Below, one piece after another: positions 1 through 6,092 of a stretch of DNA of 11,671 bases. Positions within the stretch are counted from its first letter, which is position 1; the number at the start of each line of letters is the position of its first letter. The stretch lies in NCBI GenBank assembly GCA_003551265.1, contig PUMG01000353.1:1-11671 (forward strand), written 5' to 3'. This DNA comes from Halovenus sp. (lineage in GTDB: Archaea > Halobacteriota > Halobacteria > Halobacteriales > Haloarculaceae). Position numbers and translations under genes: made by a program. The notes beneath the pieces are model-generated. The model was given only the letters and a program-made list of their open reading frames with translations. It had not been told where the DNA came from and made no database searches.

Positions 1-90
1 ATCAGCCGCGTCCTCGAAGACGTCCGCGTCGTACATGTCCCATCCCTTGTCGTCGATCACTTCGTAGTTGAGGTATTCTACTGTGGGCAT
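1..90 (-). CDS. fer: Plant-type [2Fe-2S] ferredoxin, N-terminal part (partial)
   Basis: The minus strand from ATG at 90 reads [20 protein letters not shown] and continues with an acidic stretch to the window edge (30 codons, open). This opening closely matches my memory of the halobacterial [2Fe-2S] ferredoxin, whose acidic N-terminal insertion is a haloarchaeal feature. The family carries electrons for 2-oxoacid:ferredoxin oxidoreductases and other redox enzymes in the cytoplasm. The cysteines that bind the cluster lie beyond the window, so they cannot be checked. The gene is divergent from hisA, and the 210-bp gap between them holds repeat copy A. The identification rests on 30 residues of a very distinctive N terminus. 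Confidence 0.85.
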   Translation of the reverse strand, partial: MPTVEYLNYEVIDDKGWDMYDADVFEDAAD

Positions 91-126
91 CGTGTATGTG
101 TTCTGAGCGCGCAGGGTTAGAGTTTG

Positions 127-136
127 CTATTATTGT
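127..136 (-). promoter_or_regulatory. Candidate TATA box for ferredoxin
   Basis: The minus strand carries an AT-rich run (acaataatag) 37-46 nt upstream of the ferredoxin ATG. With archaeal TATA-to-start spacing of about 25 nt, this predicts a short leader of roughly 12-15 nt. It is the only AT-rich stretch close to the start. This is a prediction from position and composition only. Confidence 0.35.
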
Positions 137-164
137 CGATGCTGATACTGACGGAACAAATTAG

Positions 165-240
165 AGGGAGTCTCGGACCTGTTCAGAGATTCTCACTCTG
201 TCGTGCGGCGAGAGGTATCGGATGACGCCCGATAATCCCA
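165..240. repeat. 76-bp structured intergenic repeat, copy A
   Basis: This copy aligns without gaps to 1715-1790 (54/76 identical by hand count) and 8261-8336 (50/76). Shared blocks are TCTCGGACCTGT near the 5' end, ATTCTC at element positions 25-30, and GATGACG followed by CGATAAT near the 3' end. Arms 165-178 and 227-240 pair at 10 of 14 positions. An inner hairpin (190-198 with 206-214) pairs less well and uses T-G wobbles. It lies in the divergent gap between the ferredoxin gene and hisA, 61 bp before the hisA start. No target-site duplication was recognised. Confidence 0.75.
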
Positions 241-300
241 CTCAGCCAAGCCAGTACAGCAACCGACACGCTTTCAGCCGAACGAACCTCACTCGGAGGT

Positions 301-1023
301 ATGTTCTCGAAGTTCGAGGTGATTCCTGCGGTCGATATGCAGGGAGGAGAGGTCGTCCAGCTCGTCGGCGGCGAGCGCGGAACCGAAACCGCCTACGGCG
401 AGCCGGTAGAGGCGGCACAACGCTGGGTCGAGGCGGGTGCGGAAACACTCCACCTGGTCGACCTCGACGGGGCGTTCGAAGGCGAGCGTCAGAACGCTCC
501 TGCAATCGACCGGATTCTGGACGCGTGTGACGTCACTATCCAACTCGGCGGCGGCATCCGGACTGCCGACGACGCTGTCTCGCTCCTCGACCGGGGCGTC
601 GACCGCGTCATTCTCGGCACTGCTGCTGTCGAGAATCCGGCGCTCGTCGAAGAGATTAGCGCCAGCCATCCCCGAAGCGTTCTCGTGAGTCTCGACGCCA
701 GAGATGGAGAGGTGGTGGTCGCTGGATGGACGGAGGGCACCGGACTGGACCCGGCCACAGCAGCGAAGCGATACGAAGAGTGTGGCGCCGGTGGTATCCT
801 GTTCACTGACGTCGATGTCGAGGGTCGACTCGGTGGGGTGCGGACAGCACCTGTCGAGCGTCTGGCCGACAGCGTCGAGATACCGGTAATCGCCAGCGGG
901 GGTGTCGCAACCGTTGACGACGTGGTGGCACTCAGAGACGCCGGTGCCGAGGCAGTCGTCGTCGGAACCGCACTGTACGAGGGCACGTTCACGCTGGCTG
1001 AGGCACGGCAGGCACTGAGTTGA
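301..1023 (+). CDS. hisA: HisA, ProFAR isomerase (histidine biosynthesis)
   Basis: This gene encodes 1-(5-phosphoribosyl)-5-[(5-phosphoribosylamino)methylideneamino]imidazole-4-carboxamide isomerase, a cytoplasmic (beta/alpha)8-barrel enzyme that opens the ribose ring of ProFAR in histidine synthesis. The 240 residues match the usual family length. The expected motifs are in order: IPAVDM with Asp12 (general base), LVDLDGA at 52-58, GGGIRT at 83-88, SLDARDG with Asp132 (second catalytic Asp), Thr169 in LFTDVD, ASGGV at 198-202 and GTALYEG at 222-228 for phosphate binding. No in-frame start codon lies just upstream, so ATG 301 is the likely start. A GGAGGT abuts it directly (295-300), too close for a normal Shine-Dalgarno. 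No other his gene is adjacent within the window. The downstream gap to the convergent ligase gene contains a large inverted repeat. Confidence 0.95.
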   Translation: MFSKFEVIPAVDMQGGEVVQLVGGERGTETAYGEPVEAAQRWVEAGAETLHLVDLDGAFEGERQNAPAIDRILDACDVTIQLGGGIRTADDAVSLLDRGVDRVILGTAAVENPALVEEISASHPRSVLVSLDARDGEVVVAGWTEGTGLDPATAAKRYEECGAGGILFTDVDVEGRLGGVRTAPVERLADSVEIPVIASGGVATVDDVVALRDAGAEAVVVGTALYEGTFTLAEARQALS

Positions 1024-1045
1024 TGCGGACGTTCACAATCAACTC

Positions 1046-1147
1046 ATAGGGTCGTGCGTAATTTGTTCCCGCCGTGTCGGACAGGTTTCTGGTTTCGGCT
1101 TTCCCAGAATGTGACGTGGTGCTGAAAAGAGCCACGCACGACCCTAT
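1046..1147. repeat. 102-bp element bounded by perfect 14-bp inverted repeats
   Basis: The left arm ATAGGGTCGTGCGT (1046-1059) is exactly the reverse complement of the right arm ACGCACGACCCTAT (1134-1147). The arms are 74 bp apart. Inside is a shorter hairpin, TTCTGG with CCAGAA (about 1087-1109). The element fills most of the gap between convergent hisA and the ligase gene. Its last base is also the first base (on the plus strand) of the ligase stop codon (1147-1149). The spacing is long for a simple terminator and fits a MITE-like remnant or a structured 3' end. No clear target-site duplication flanks it. Confidence 0.75.
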
Positions 1148-1653
1148 CACGCAGGAAGTGACACACTGCTCACGGGCTGGATTCGCTCGCTGTCCCAGAA
1201 GATGAGTTCGTTGACGGTCCACGTGTACGGTTCGATCTCTCTGGCAGCGACCGCCTGTGCGCGTTCGAGCGAGCCGCCGCGGGCGATGGTGACGTGTGGC
1301 GTGTAGCCGTCACCTTCGATTTCATCGAGCGGTTCGAACGTCTCCGCGAGTTTGCGGTGCAGTCGCTCCAGTTCGGGCGACTCCACCGCGAGATAGACAA
1401 CCGGAGAGCTTCCGGTCGGTGCGTCAGGAAAGTACTCGATAGACGTGATACGACTCTCGAACGGTGGCTGGCCGACGAGGAGTTCTCGAACCTTCGATTC
1501 GAGGTGGTAGTACGAGTCAGTGTCGCCCACCAGTCGCTTGACGCCGAGGGTATGTCCGCCACGGACGCGGTGGTGAGCGTCGGGGAGGTCACGTGCGATT
1601 TCGACTGCCAGTTTGGCAACCGGGCCGGGAACGGGAACGTTCAGGCTGTACAC
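1147..1653 (-). CDS. 2'-5' RNA ligase family protein (2H phosphoesterase)
   Basis: This encodes a protein of 168 residues. From GTG 1653 it reads VYSLNVPVPGPVAKLAVEIA, the N terminus I recall for haloarchaeal members. The open frame continues upstream to 1758, but those 35 codons do not look like the family and run into repeat copy B. A TATA-like run 26-30 nt upstream of 1653 also supports this start. The 2H superfamily uses two His-containing motifs to act on 2',3'-cyclic phosphates or 2'-5' bonds in RNA. HVTIA near the C terminus is the clear second motif. The first is HTLGVK near residue 33, where the His-x-Thr spacing is one residue short of the textbook form. The natural RNA substrate is not known. 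The stop codon overlaps the end of the 102-bp inverted-repeat element. Confidence 0.8.
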   Translation of the reverse strand: MYSLNVPVPGPVAKLAVEIARDLPDAHHRVRGGHTLGVKRLVGDTDSYYHLESKVRELLVGQPPFESRITSIEYFPDAPTGSSPVVYLAVESPELERLHRKLAETFEPLDEIEGDGYTPHVTIARGGSLERAQAVAAREIEPYTWTVNELIFWDSERIQPVSSVSLPA

Positions 1654-1676
1654 ACCTGTCCGCACGAAAACAGCGT

Positions 1677-1686
1677 GCAAAAACGC
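1677..1686 (-). promoter_or_regulatory. Candidate TATA box for the RNA ligase-like gene
   Basis: The minus strand reads GCGTTTTTGC with the T-run 26-30 nt upstream of GTG 1653. This is the distance expected for a leaderless archaeal transcript. The sequence is not a perfect TATA consensus. It lies between the gene and repeat copy B. Confidence 0.35.
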
Positions 1687-1714
1687 GTCGCTTTCACACT
1701 CACCCCGAGCCGAG

Positions 1715-1790
1715 AGGGATTCTCGTACCTGTACAGAGATTCTCGCTGTCCGTCGCAACGGGAAATCTATGATGACGTACGAGAATCCCT
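1715..1790. repeat. 76-bp structured intergenic repeat, copy B (best-paired copy)
   Basis: The ends AGGGATTCTCGTAC (1715-1728) and GTACGAGAATCCCT (1777-1790) are perfect 14-bp inverted repeats. An inner hairpin pairs TTCTCGCTG (1740-1748) with CAACGGGAA (1756-1764), with one T-G wobble and one mismatch. It aligns without gaps to copies A and C. It ends one base before the stop codon (1792-1794) of the small membrane protein gene, and lies upstream of the ligase gene on the same strand. It could act as a terminator or mRNA 3' end for the first gene, or be a MITE-like insertion. Confidence 0.85.
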
Positions 1791-1791
1791 A

Positions 1792-1983
1792 TTAGATTCG
1801 GTCGAGCAACCAGAGGATGATGAGGACGGCGATGAGCAGGCCGATGAGGTTGGTGAACGGGAACAGGCCGAGGACGGTGCCGATGAGTCCGAGCGTTGCG
1901 TCGATGACGATCAGCACCAGCCAGACGACTATCAACACCAGGATTATCTGCAGGAGGGTCTCGGCGTCGAGTTTTGCGCGCAT
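1792..1983 (-). CDS. Small hydrophobic membrane protein (63 aa)
   Basis: The protein starts MRAKLDAETLLQIILVLIVV and consists almost wholly of two hydrophobic segments (about residues 9-35 and 40-61), separated by a short loop with FPFTN and ending LLDRI. The frame stays open to an ATG at 2043, but the extra 20 residues are basic and unlike the rest. A TATA-like ATTTGTT 24-30 nt upstream of ATG 1983 also favours the shorter form. Short membrane proteins of this look are common in haloarchaea, and I cannot assign a function. It is divergent from the membrane-bound regulator at 2067. Repeat copy B begins one base after its stop codon. Confidence 0.7.
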   Translation of the reverse strand: MRAKLDAETLLQIILVLIVVWLVLIVIDATLGLIGTVLGLFPFTNLIGLLIAVLIILWLLDRI

Positions 1984-2066
1984 GTTGAGGTGTCTGGCTT
2001 CGAGGAACAAATCCCTTGTGGGTCGAGTGACAACGCCTTTCATCTCCCCCCATCAATGTGGCTACG

Positions 2067-3233
2067 ATGAGGCGATCCTGCTGGCGGACGGTCCTGGTTC
2101 TCACCACGTTCGTCGTAGTTCTGGTGGTGTCCAGCGGATCGATCGCCGGAATCGTCACGAACTCCGCTACATCTGACAGCCTGTTCCAGAGCGATATCGA
2201 CGCAGATTCCATCGAGATGGACGCGACTATTCACTCTGACGGTGACGCCGACTGGCGGGTCGTCTACCGACTCGAACTCACTGACGACGAGGAGTTCGAG
2301 GCGTTCGAGACGTTACAGGCTGGCATCGAATCGGAGCCGGGGTCGTATCTCGACCCGTTCGAAGAGCGGATACAGCGGACTGCAGATGCAGGTGAGGCGG
2401 CGACACAGCGAGAGATGGCCGTGGAAAATTTCAGCGTCGAGACCACGCGAACAGCCCAGCCAGATGCCGAGTTCGGTGAGGTAGTGTTTCGCTTCGAGTG
2501 GGCCGGATTTGCCGCTGTCCAGGACGGTGGCCAGACGATCCACGCCGGCGACGCCCTCGACAGCTTCTTCCTCGAAGACCAGACGACTCTCACGCTCCGA
2601 TGGCCGGAGTCGTATCAACTCGACTCACATACGCCCCCGGCGACGACCGAAGGTGAGCAACGACTCACCTGGCGCGGGCCGTTCGATTTCGACAGCGGTG
2701 AGCCACGTGTTGTGCTTCACACCGCAGACGAAGGAGGCACCGATGCGGATGTTCTTCCCGCGACACCGGTGTTGTTGCTCGCGCTTGTAGTTGCTGGCGC
2801 GCTCGTGGCTCTGTGGCTGGTCGCCACACAGCGACGACGGGAGACGGAAGCGGAGGAGGTGGCGGATGCCGAATCTGGTGAAAAGAGCGCTGAAGCGATA
2901 ACTGGGGAGGCCGGTGAAGTAACTGCTGAGGAGACCGGCGAAGTAACTGCTGAGGAGACAACCGACGAAGACAGTGCTTCTGAACAGGAAATTCCGTCGG
3001 AGCTGTTGAGCAACGAAGAGCGAGTTCTTGCACTCCTCGAGCACCACGACGGACGGATGAAACAGAAGAAAGTAGCCGAAACGTTCGACTGGAGTGCAGC
3101 CAAGACGAGCCAGGTGGTCAGTACACTCCGTGAGCAAGAACAGGTCGAGACCTTCCGAATCGGGCGGGAGAACGTTCTGACGTTCCCTGATGTGGGACTG
3201 ATTGACGACTCAGACTCTGCTGACGAGGAGTGA
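2067..3233 (+). CDS. Membrane-anchored winged-helix regulator
   Basis: This encodes a protein of 388 residues with a one-component transmembrane regulator layout. Residues 1-30 form a signal peptide or N-terminal anchor (MRRSCWRTVLVLTTFVVVLV). Residues 31-230 form an acidic, beta-rich domain predicted outside the cell. Residues 232-254 form a strong membrane span followed by QRRR, so the C terminus should be cytoplasmic. An acidic linker (257-310) includes GEVTAEET twice. Residues 314-374 form a winged helix (LLSNEERVLALLEHHDGRMK, then KVAETFDWSAAKTSQVVSTL, then the wing). It resembles haloarchaeal proteins that I recall as DUF7345 plus DUF7343, but I could not check this. The signal sensed and the target genes are unknown. 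GTG 2058 is an alternative start. It is convergent with the small winged-helix gene, 18 bp apart, with a T-rich stretch (TATCTTTCTTC) between them. Confidence 0.8.
   Translation: MRRSCWRTVLVLTTFVVVLVVSSGSIAGIVTNSATSDSLFQSDIDADSIEMDATIHSDGDADWRVVYRLELTDDEEFEAFETLQAGIESEPGSYLDPFEERIQRTADAGEAATQREMAVENFSVETTRTAQPDAEFGEVVFRFEWAGFAAVQDGGQTIHAGDALDSFFLEDQTTLTLRWPESYQLDSHTPPATTEGEQRLTWRGPFDFDSGEPRVVLHTADEGGTDADVLPATPVLLLALVVAGALVALWLVATQRRRETEAEEVADAESGEKSAEAITGEAGEVTAEETGEVTAEETTDEDSASEQEIPSELLSNEERVLALLEHHDGRMKQKKVAETFDWSAAKTSQVVSTLREQEQVETFRIGRENVLTFPDVGLIDDSDSADEE
2911..2958 (+). repeat. 24-bp tandem duplication inside the regulator's linker
   Basis: Two adjacent 24-bp units (2911-2934 and 2935-2958) differ at one base (GGTGAAG against GGCGAAG). 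Each encodes the eight residues of the repeated acidic linker motif GEVTAEET. The near identity at third codon positions suggests a recent duplication. It probably only lengthens the flexible linker between the membrane span and the winged helix. Confidence 0.8.
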
Positions 3234-3251
3234 TATCTTTCTTCGGACGTT

Positions 3252-3530
3252 TCACTCGCTGGCGAGCGTGTAGACGCGCTTACGGGCGTCCACGAACGAA
3301 AAGCGTGATTCGACGACTCCCTGGTCCTCCAGACGCGTCAGCGCGTACCTGACTGTCCGCGGCGGCAACAGCGTCTCCTCGGCTATCTGCGTCTGTGTGA
3401 GCCGCTCGTTGTACTCCAGCACTTTGGCCACGAGTTTCGCACTCGGTGGCAGCTCACGCAACGCACCGGGAACGGTTCCTGTTTCGGTCGCTCTGTCTGT
3501 CTCTGCTTGCACTGTCTCTGACGTGCTCAT
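3252..3530 (-). CDS. Small winged-helix DNA-binding protein (MarR/ArsR-like)
   Basis: This encodes a protein of 92 residues from ATG 3530 (MSTSETVQAETD). The first 25 residues are polar and probably disordered. Residues 29-90 form a winged helix: helix 1 LPPSAKLVAKVLEYNE, helix 2 LTQTQIAEETL, recognition helix PPRTVRYALTRLEDQGVV, and a wing with RFSFVDARKRVYTL. It has no effector domain, so it may sense through its fold or dimer, or act as a constitutive local regulator. An in-frame ATG at 3554 would add eight residues and place the start inside the promoter's AT-rich box, so 3530 is preferred. It is divergent from pan across 150 bp of AT-rich DNA, so control of itself or pan is plausible but not shown. 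Confidence 0.85.
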   Translation of the reverse strand: MSTSETVQAETDRATETGTVPGALRELPPSAKLVAKVLEYNERLTQTQIAEETLLPPRTVRYALTRLEDQGVVESRFSFVDARKRVYTLASE

Positions 3531-3550
3531 CGTGTTCAACCGTGGGCGAT

Positions 3551-3581
3551 ACACATTAATAATATTTTCTATTCATTATTA
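3551..3581. promoter_or_regulatory. AT-rich divergent promoter region with inverted repeat (possible operator)
   Basis: Minus-strand TATTAAT (3555-3561) lies 25-31 nt upstream of the winged-helix ATG at 3530 and suits a leaderless promoter. Overlapping it is an inverted repeat: TAATAAT (3557-3563) and ATTATTA (3575-3581), with an 11-bp spacer. A dimeric winged-helix protein bound there would cover this TATA box. The region is much richer in A and T than its surroundings. Confidence 0.45.
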
Positions 3582-3651
3582 TCACTACTGTGCATTATCT
3601 CTCGATACAGCAGTGGTGTCGACATCAGATATTGGTAGTGACCCGAAGCCT

Positions 3652-3679
3652 CATATTCACGAAAGCGCTACGTGGAGGT
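3652..3679 (+). promoter_or_regulatory. Candidate pan promoter box and start-proximal GGAGGT
   Basis: CATATT (3652-3657) lies 24-29 nt before the pan ATG at 3681, the distance expected for a leaderless transcript. GGAGGT (3674-3679) ends one base before the ATG, which is too close for normal Shine-Dalgarno pairing. The box is weak. Confidence 0.35.
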
Positions 3680-3680
3680 A

Positions 3681-4892
3681 ATGAGTGACACCGTGGACGA
3701 TGTCGACCTTCCGTACGAGGACGGGACGTCCAGACAGGAGAAGATAGAATCGCTGAAACAGCGGGTGCAGGTGCTCGAATCCCAGAACGAAGAGATGCGG
3801 GACAAACTGCTGGACGCGAACGCCGAGAACAACAAGTACCAGCAGAAACTCGAGCGGTTGAGTCACGAGAACAAGAAGCTCAAGCAGTCACCGCTGTTCG
3901 TCGCCACTGTGCAGGAGATTACAGACGACGGTGTCATAATCAAACAGCACGGAAACAACCAGGAGGCGCTGACGGAGGTGACAGACCAGATGCGCGAGCA
4001 GCTGGAGCCTGATGACCGGGTCGCTGTGAACAACTCGCTGTCTATCGTCAAACTGCTCGAATCCGAAACGGACGTGCGCGCACGGGTCATGCAGGTCGAC
4101 AGGAGTCCCGAGGTGACCTACCAGGACATCGGTGGTATCAGCGCCCAGATCGAAGAGGTGCGCGAGACAGTCGAGATGCCACTCAAACATCCCGAGATGT
4201 TCGACGAAGTCGGCATCGACCCACCAGCAGGAGTGTTGCTCTATGGGCCGCCAGGGACCGGCAAGACGATGCTGGCGAAGGCAGTGGCCAACCAGACTGA
4301 CGCGACGTTCATCAAGATGGCCGGTTCCGAACTCGTCCACAAGTTCATCGGGGAGGGAGCAAAACTCGTCCGCGACCTGTTCGAACTCGCTCGTCAGCAC
4401 CAGCCTGCAGTCATCTTCATCGACGAGATTGACGCTATCGCCGCCAGACGGACGGAGTCGAAGACCTCCGGCGATGCCGAGGTTCAGCGGACGATGATGC
4501 AACTGCTCGCGGAGATGGACGGCTTCGAGGACCGTGGTGACATCCGCATCATCGCGGCAACCAACCGCTTCGATATGCTCGACCGTGCCATTCTCCGCCC
4601 CGGCCGCTTCGACCGCCTCATCGAGGTTCCCCGTCCCAACGAGGAGGGTCGCGAGCAGATCTTCCAGATTCACACCCGCCCGATGAGTGTCGACGACGAC
4701 GTCTCCTTCGCCAGTCTCGCCGCGATGGCCGAGAATGCCTCCGGTGCCGACATCAAGGCAATCTGTACCGAGGCAGGGATGTTTGCCATCCGTGACGACC
4801 GGACCGAGGTCGATATGAACGACTTCCAGCAGGCATACGACAAGATTCAACAGGAGAGCGAGGACGAAGAGGTCTCGGTCACCTTCGCCTGA
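3681..4892 (+). CDS. pan: Proteasome-activating nucleotidase (PAN), AAA+ ATPase
   Basis: PAN forms a hexameric ring that unfolds proteins and feeds them to the 20S proteasome in the cytoplasm. The 403 residues have the full architecture. A coiled coil covers about 17-69 ([20 protein letters not shown] onward), an OB domain about 70-140, and the AAA+ domain the rest: Walker A GPPGTGKT at 189-196, pore loop KFIGEG at 221-226, Walker B VIFIDEID at 244-251, sensor-1 region AATNR at 292-296 and arginine fingers in RPGRFDR at 306-312. The protein ends VSVTFA. The canonical C-terminal HbYX motif (hydrophobic, Tyr, any) is therefore not exact, with Phe in the Tyr position and Thr before it. ATG 3681 is preferred over GTG 3672 because it matches the family N terminus. 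No proteasome subunit gene is in the window. Confidence 0.97.
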   Translation: MSDTVDDVDLPYEDGTSRQEKIESLKQRVQVLESQNEEMRDKLLDANAENNKYQQKLERLSHENKKLKQSPLFVATVQEITDDGVIIKQHGNNQEALTEVTDQMREQLEPDDRVAVNNSLSIVKLLESETDVRARVMQVDRSPEVTYQDIGGISAQIEEVRETVEMPLKHPEMFDEVGIDPPAGVLLYGPPGTGKTMLAKAVANQTDATFIKMAGSELVHKFIGEGAKLVRDLFELARQHQPAVIFIDEIDAIAARRTESKTSGDAEVQRTMMQLLAEMDGFEDRGDIRIIAATNRFDMLDRAILRPGRFDRLIEVPRPNEEGREQIFQIHTRPMSVDDDVSFASLAAMAENASGADIKAICTEAGMFAIRDDRTEVDMNDFQQAYDKIQQESEDEEVSVTFA

Positions 4893-4946
4893 GTGTCGCT
4901 TCACATATCGACGTGCGAACACCTTCTCATAACCTACTTCTCACAT

Positions 4947-5204
4947 ATGTACTCACCGGGTAGAGTAGAGTTATTCGCCGGTATTCTCCTCATGATACCG
5001 GGAGTGATTACAGCAGTTCTTCTCGAGGATGTTCCAATGCGTGCTTTGGTCGACCCCGGTGTTATTGCCGCTGGCATCGTCGGGGCAATCTGGGCCGGTG
5101 AGTTACTCCCGCTAGTGGTTTCTCTCCTGTACTTTCTCTACTTTGCCGGTGCAGTTGCGGTTCTTGTAACTCTCGTGAACCTCGCCCGTGCTAATAACGG
5201 ATGA
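4947..5204 (+). CDS. Small multi-span membrane protein of unknown function (85 aa)
   Basis: From ATG 4947 the protein reads MYSPGRVELFAGILLMIPGV and has hydrophobic stretches at about 8-26, 37-52 and 53-78, giving two or three spans. A conserved-looking AIWAGELLPL lies between the last two. The frame is open back to GTG 4893, just after the pan stop, but those 18 residues do not look hydrophobic or family-like. It lies 54 bp behind pan on the same strand, so it may be cotranscribed. Codon use is more T-rich than in pan (for example ATT, GTT, CTT), which may mark a less conserved or acquired gene. I do not recognise the family. Confidence 0.65.
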   Translation: MYSPGRVELFAGILLMIPGVITAVLLEDVPMRALVDPGVIAAGIVGAIWAGELLPLVVSLLYFLYFAGAVAVLVTLVNLARANNG

Positions 5205-5228
5205 GTAAGTGACAGACAGATACTCAGT

Positions 5229-6092
5229 CTATCGTCCAAGTCCGGCGTACCACGCACTCGCGCCCTCGCTTTCGACGCGGGTGTCCATCTTGGCGAGTAT
5301 CGAGACCGCTTTGCTGGCCGTCTCTGCCGCACGACGTTCACCAGTCACTTCGAACTCGCCGGTCGTCCGGTTCGCGTAGACGGTACAGACTGCACCTGCA
5401 CGGAGTCGGTAGATGCTGGCGAGGGTGAGAATCGCGCTCGCTTCCATCTCGAAGTTGAGCACACCTGCTCGCTGGAGTTCCTCGATTTTCTCATCGCTGT
5501 CGCGTGCGAGGAACCCCTCGAACCCTTCACGGCTCTGTCCGGCATAGAAGCTGTCGGTGCTCGCAGTGAGACCGACGTGGTAGTCGTATCCCAGCTCCTC
5601 TGCTGCGGCGACGAGTGCCGCCACGACGGTGTAGTCGGCGACTGCCGGATACTCCTCACGGACGTACTCCTTGCTGGTTCCTTCCTGTCTGACTGCACCA
5701 GCAGTGATAATCAGATCCCCGATGTCGGTTTCGGGCTGGATTGCCCCACACGAACCGACCCTGATGAGGGTGTCCGCGCCGACGCGTGCGAGTTCTTCAA
5801 CCGCGATTGCACTCGATGGTGCTCCGATGCCCGTCGACGTGACCGAGAGTGGAGTCTCGTCGTACGTTCCCGTTGCAGTCCGGTACTCGCGGTGGGAAGC
5901 AACGACCTCGTGGTCATCCCAGCAGTCGGTGACTTTCTCCACACGCTCGGGATTGCCCGGCAAGAGTACCGCCTCCGCCACGTCTCCAGGGGAGACTTCG
6001 AGATGGTACTGTTTGTCCGTCATCGGGTCCTCGCTGCCGTGGCCGCTCGCTCGTGTTCTATCCGCCGTGGTGTCGTCGTCTGCGTCTGTCAT
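5229..6092 (-). CDS. udp: Uridine phosphorylase-type nucleoside phosphorylase
   Basis: This encodes a protein of 287 residues of the PNP/UDP family, which splits uridine and phosphate into uracil and ribose-1-phosphate. GNPER at 46-50 and RVGSCGA at 111-117 bind phosphate, and NFEMEAS at 213-219 contacts the ribose and marks the family. QEGTSKEY at 137-144 follows the substrate-loop pattern. The first 23 residues are an acidic, polar extension. ATG 6092 overlaps the cdd stop as ATGA, which indicates translational coupling. Internal ATG 6023 (MTDKQYHLEV) is the alternative and would begin exactly at the conserved fold. With cdd it salvages pyrimidine nucleosides: cytidine to uridine, then to uracil and ribose-1-phosphate. 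Purine nucleoside specificity cannot be excluded from sequence alone. Confidence 0.92.
   Translation of the reverse strand: MTDADDDTTADRTRASGHGSEDPMTDKQYHLEVSPGDVAEAVLLPGNPERVEKVTDCWDDHEVVASHREYRTATGTYDETPLSVTSTGIGAPSSAIAVEELARVGADTLIRVGSCGAIQPETDIGDLIITAGAVRQEGTSKEYVREEYPAVADYTVVAALVAAAEELGYDYHVGLTASTDSFYAGQSREGFEGFLARDSDEKIEELQRAGVLNFEMEASAILTLASIYRLRAGAVCTVYANRTTGEFEVTGERRAAETASKAVSILAKMDTRVESEGASAWYAGLGR

Noticed and set aside
165-240. tRNA gene, because the element is 76 nt long with an end-pairing stem
   Set aside because: There is no 7-bp acceptor stem with D, anticodon and T arms, no T-loop motif at the 3' side, and the outer stem is 14 bp. All copies share the two-hairpin plan instead.
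1654-1758. Longer RNA ligase start at 1758
   Set aside because: The added codons overlap repeat copy B and do not resemble the family. VYSLNVPVPG at 1653 matches the expected N terminus.
1294-2070. 258-codon plus-strand open frame
   Set aside because: It is antisense to the RNA ligase-like gene, the repeat and the small membrane protein gene. Its composition is that of a shadow frame, and it would run through three better-supported features.
3888-4922. 344-codon minus-strand open frame
   Set aside because: It is antisense to pan. Long shadow frames are common opposite haloarchaeal genes because of codon bias.
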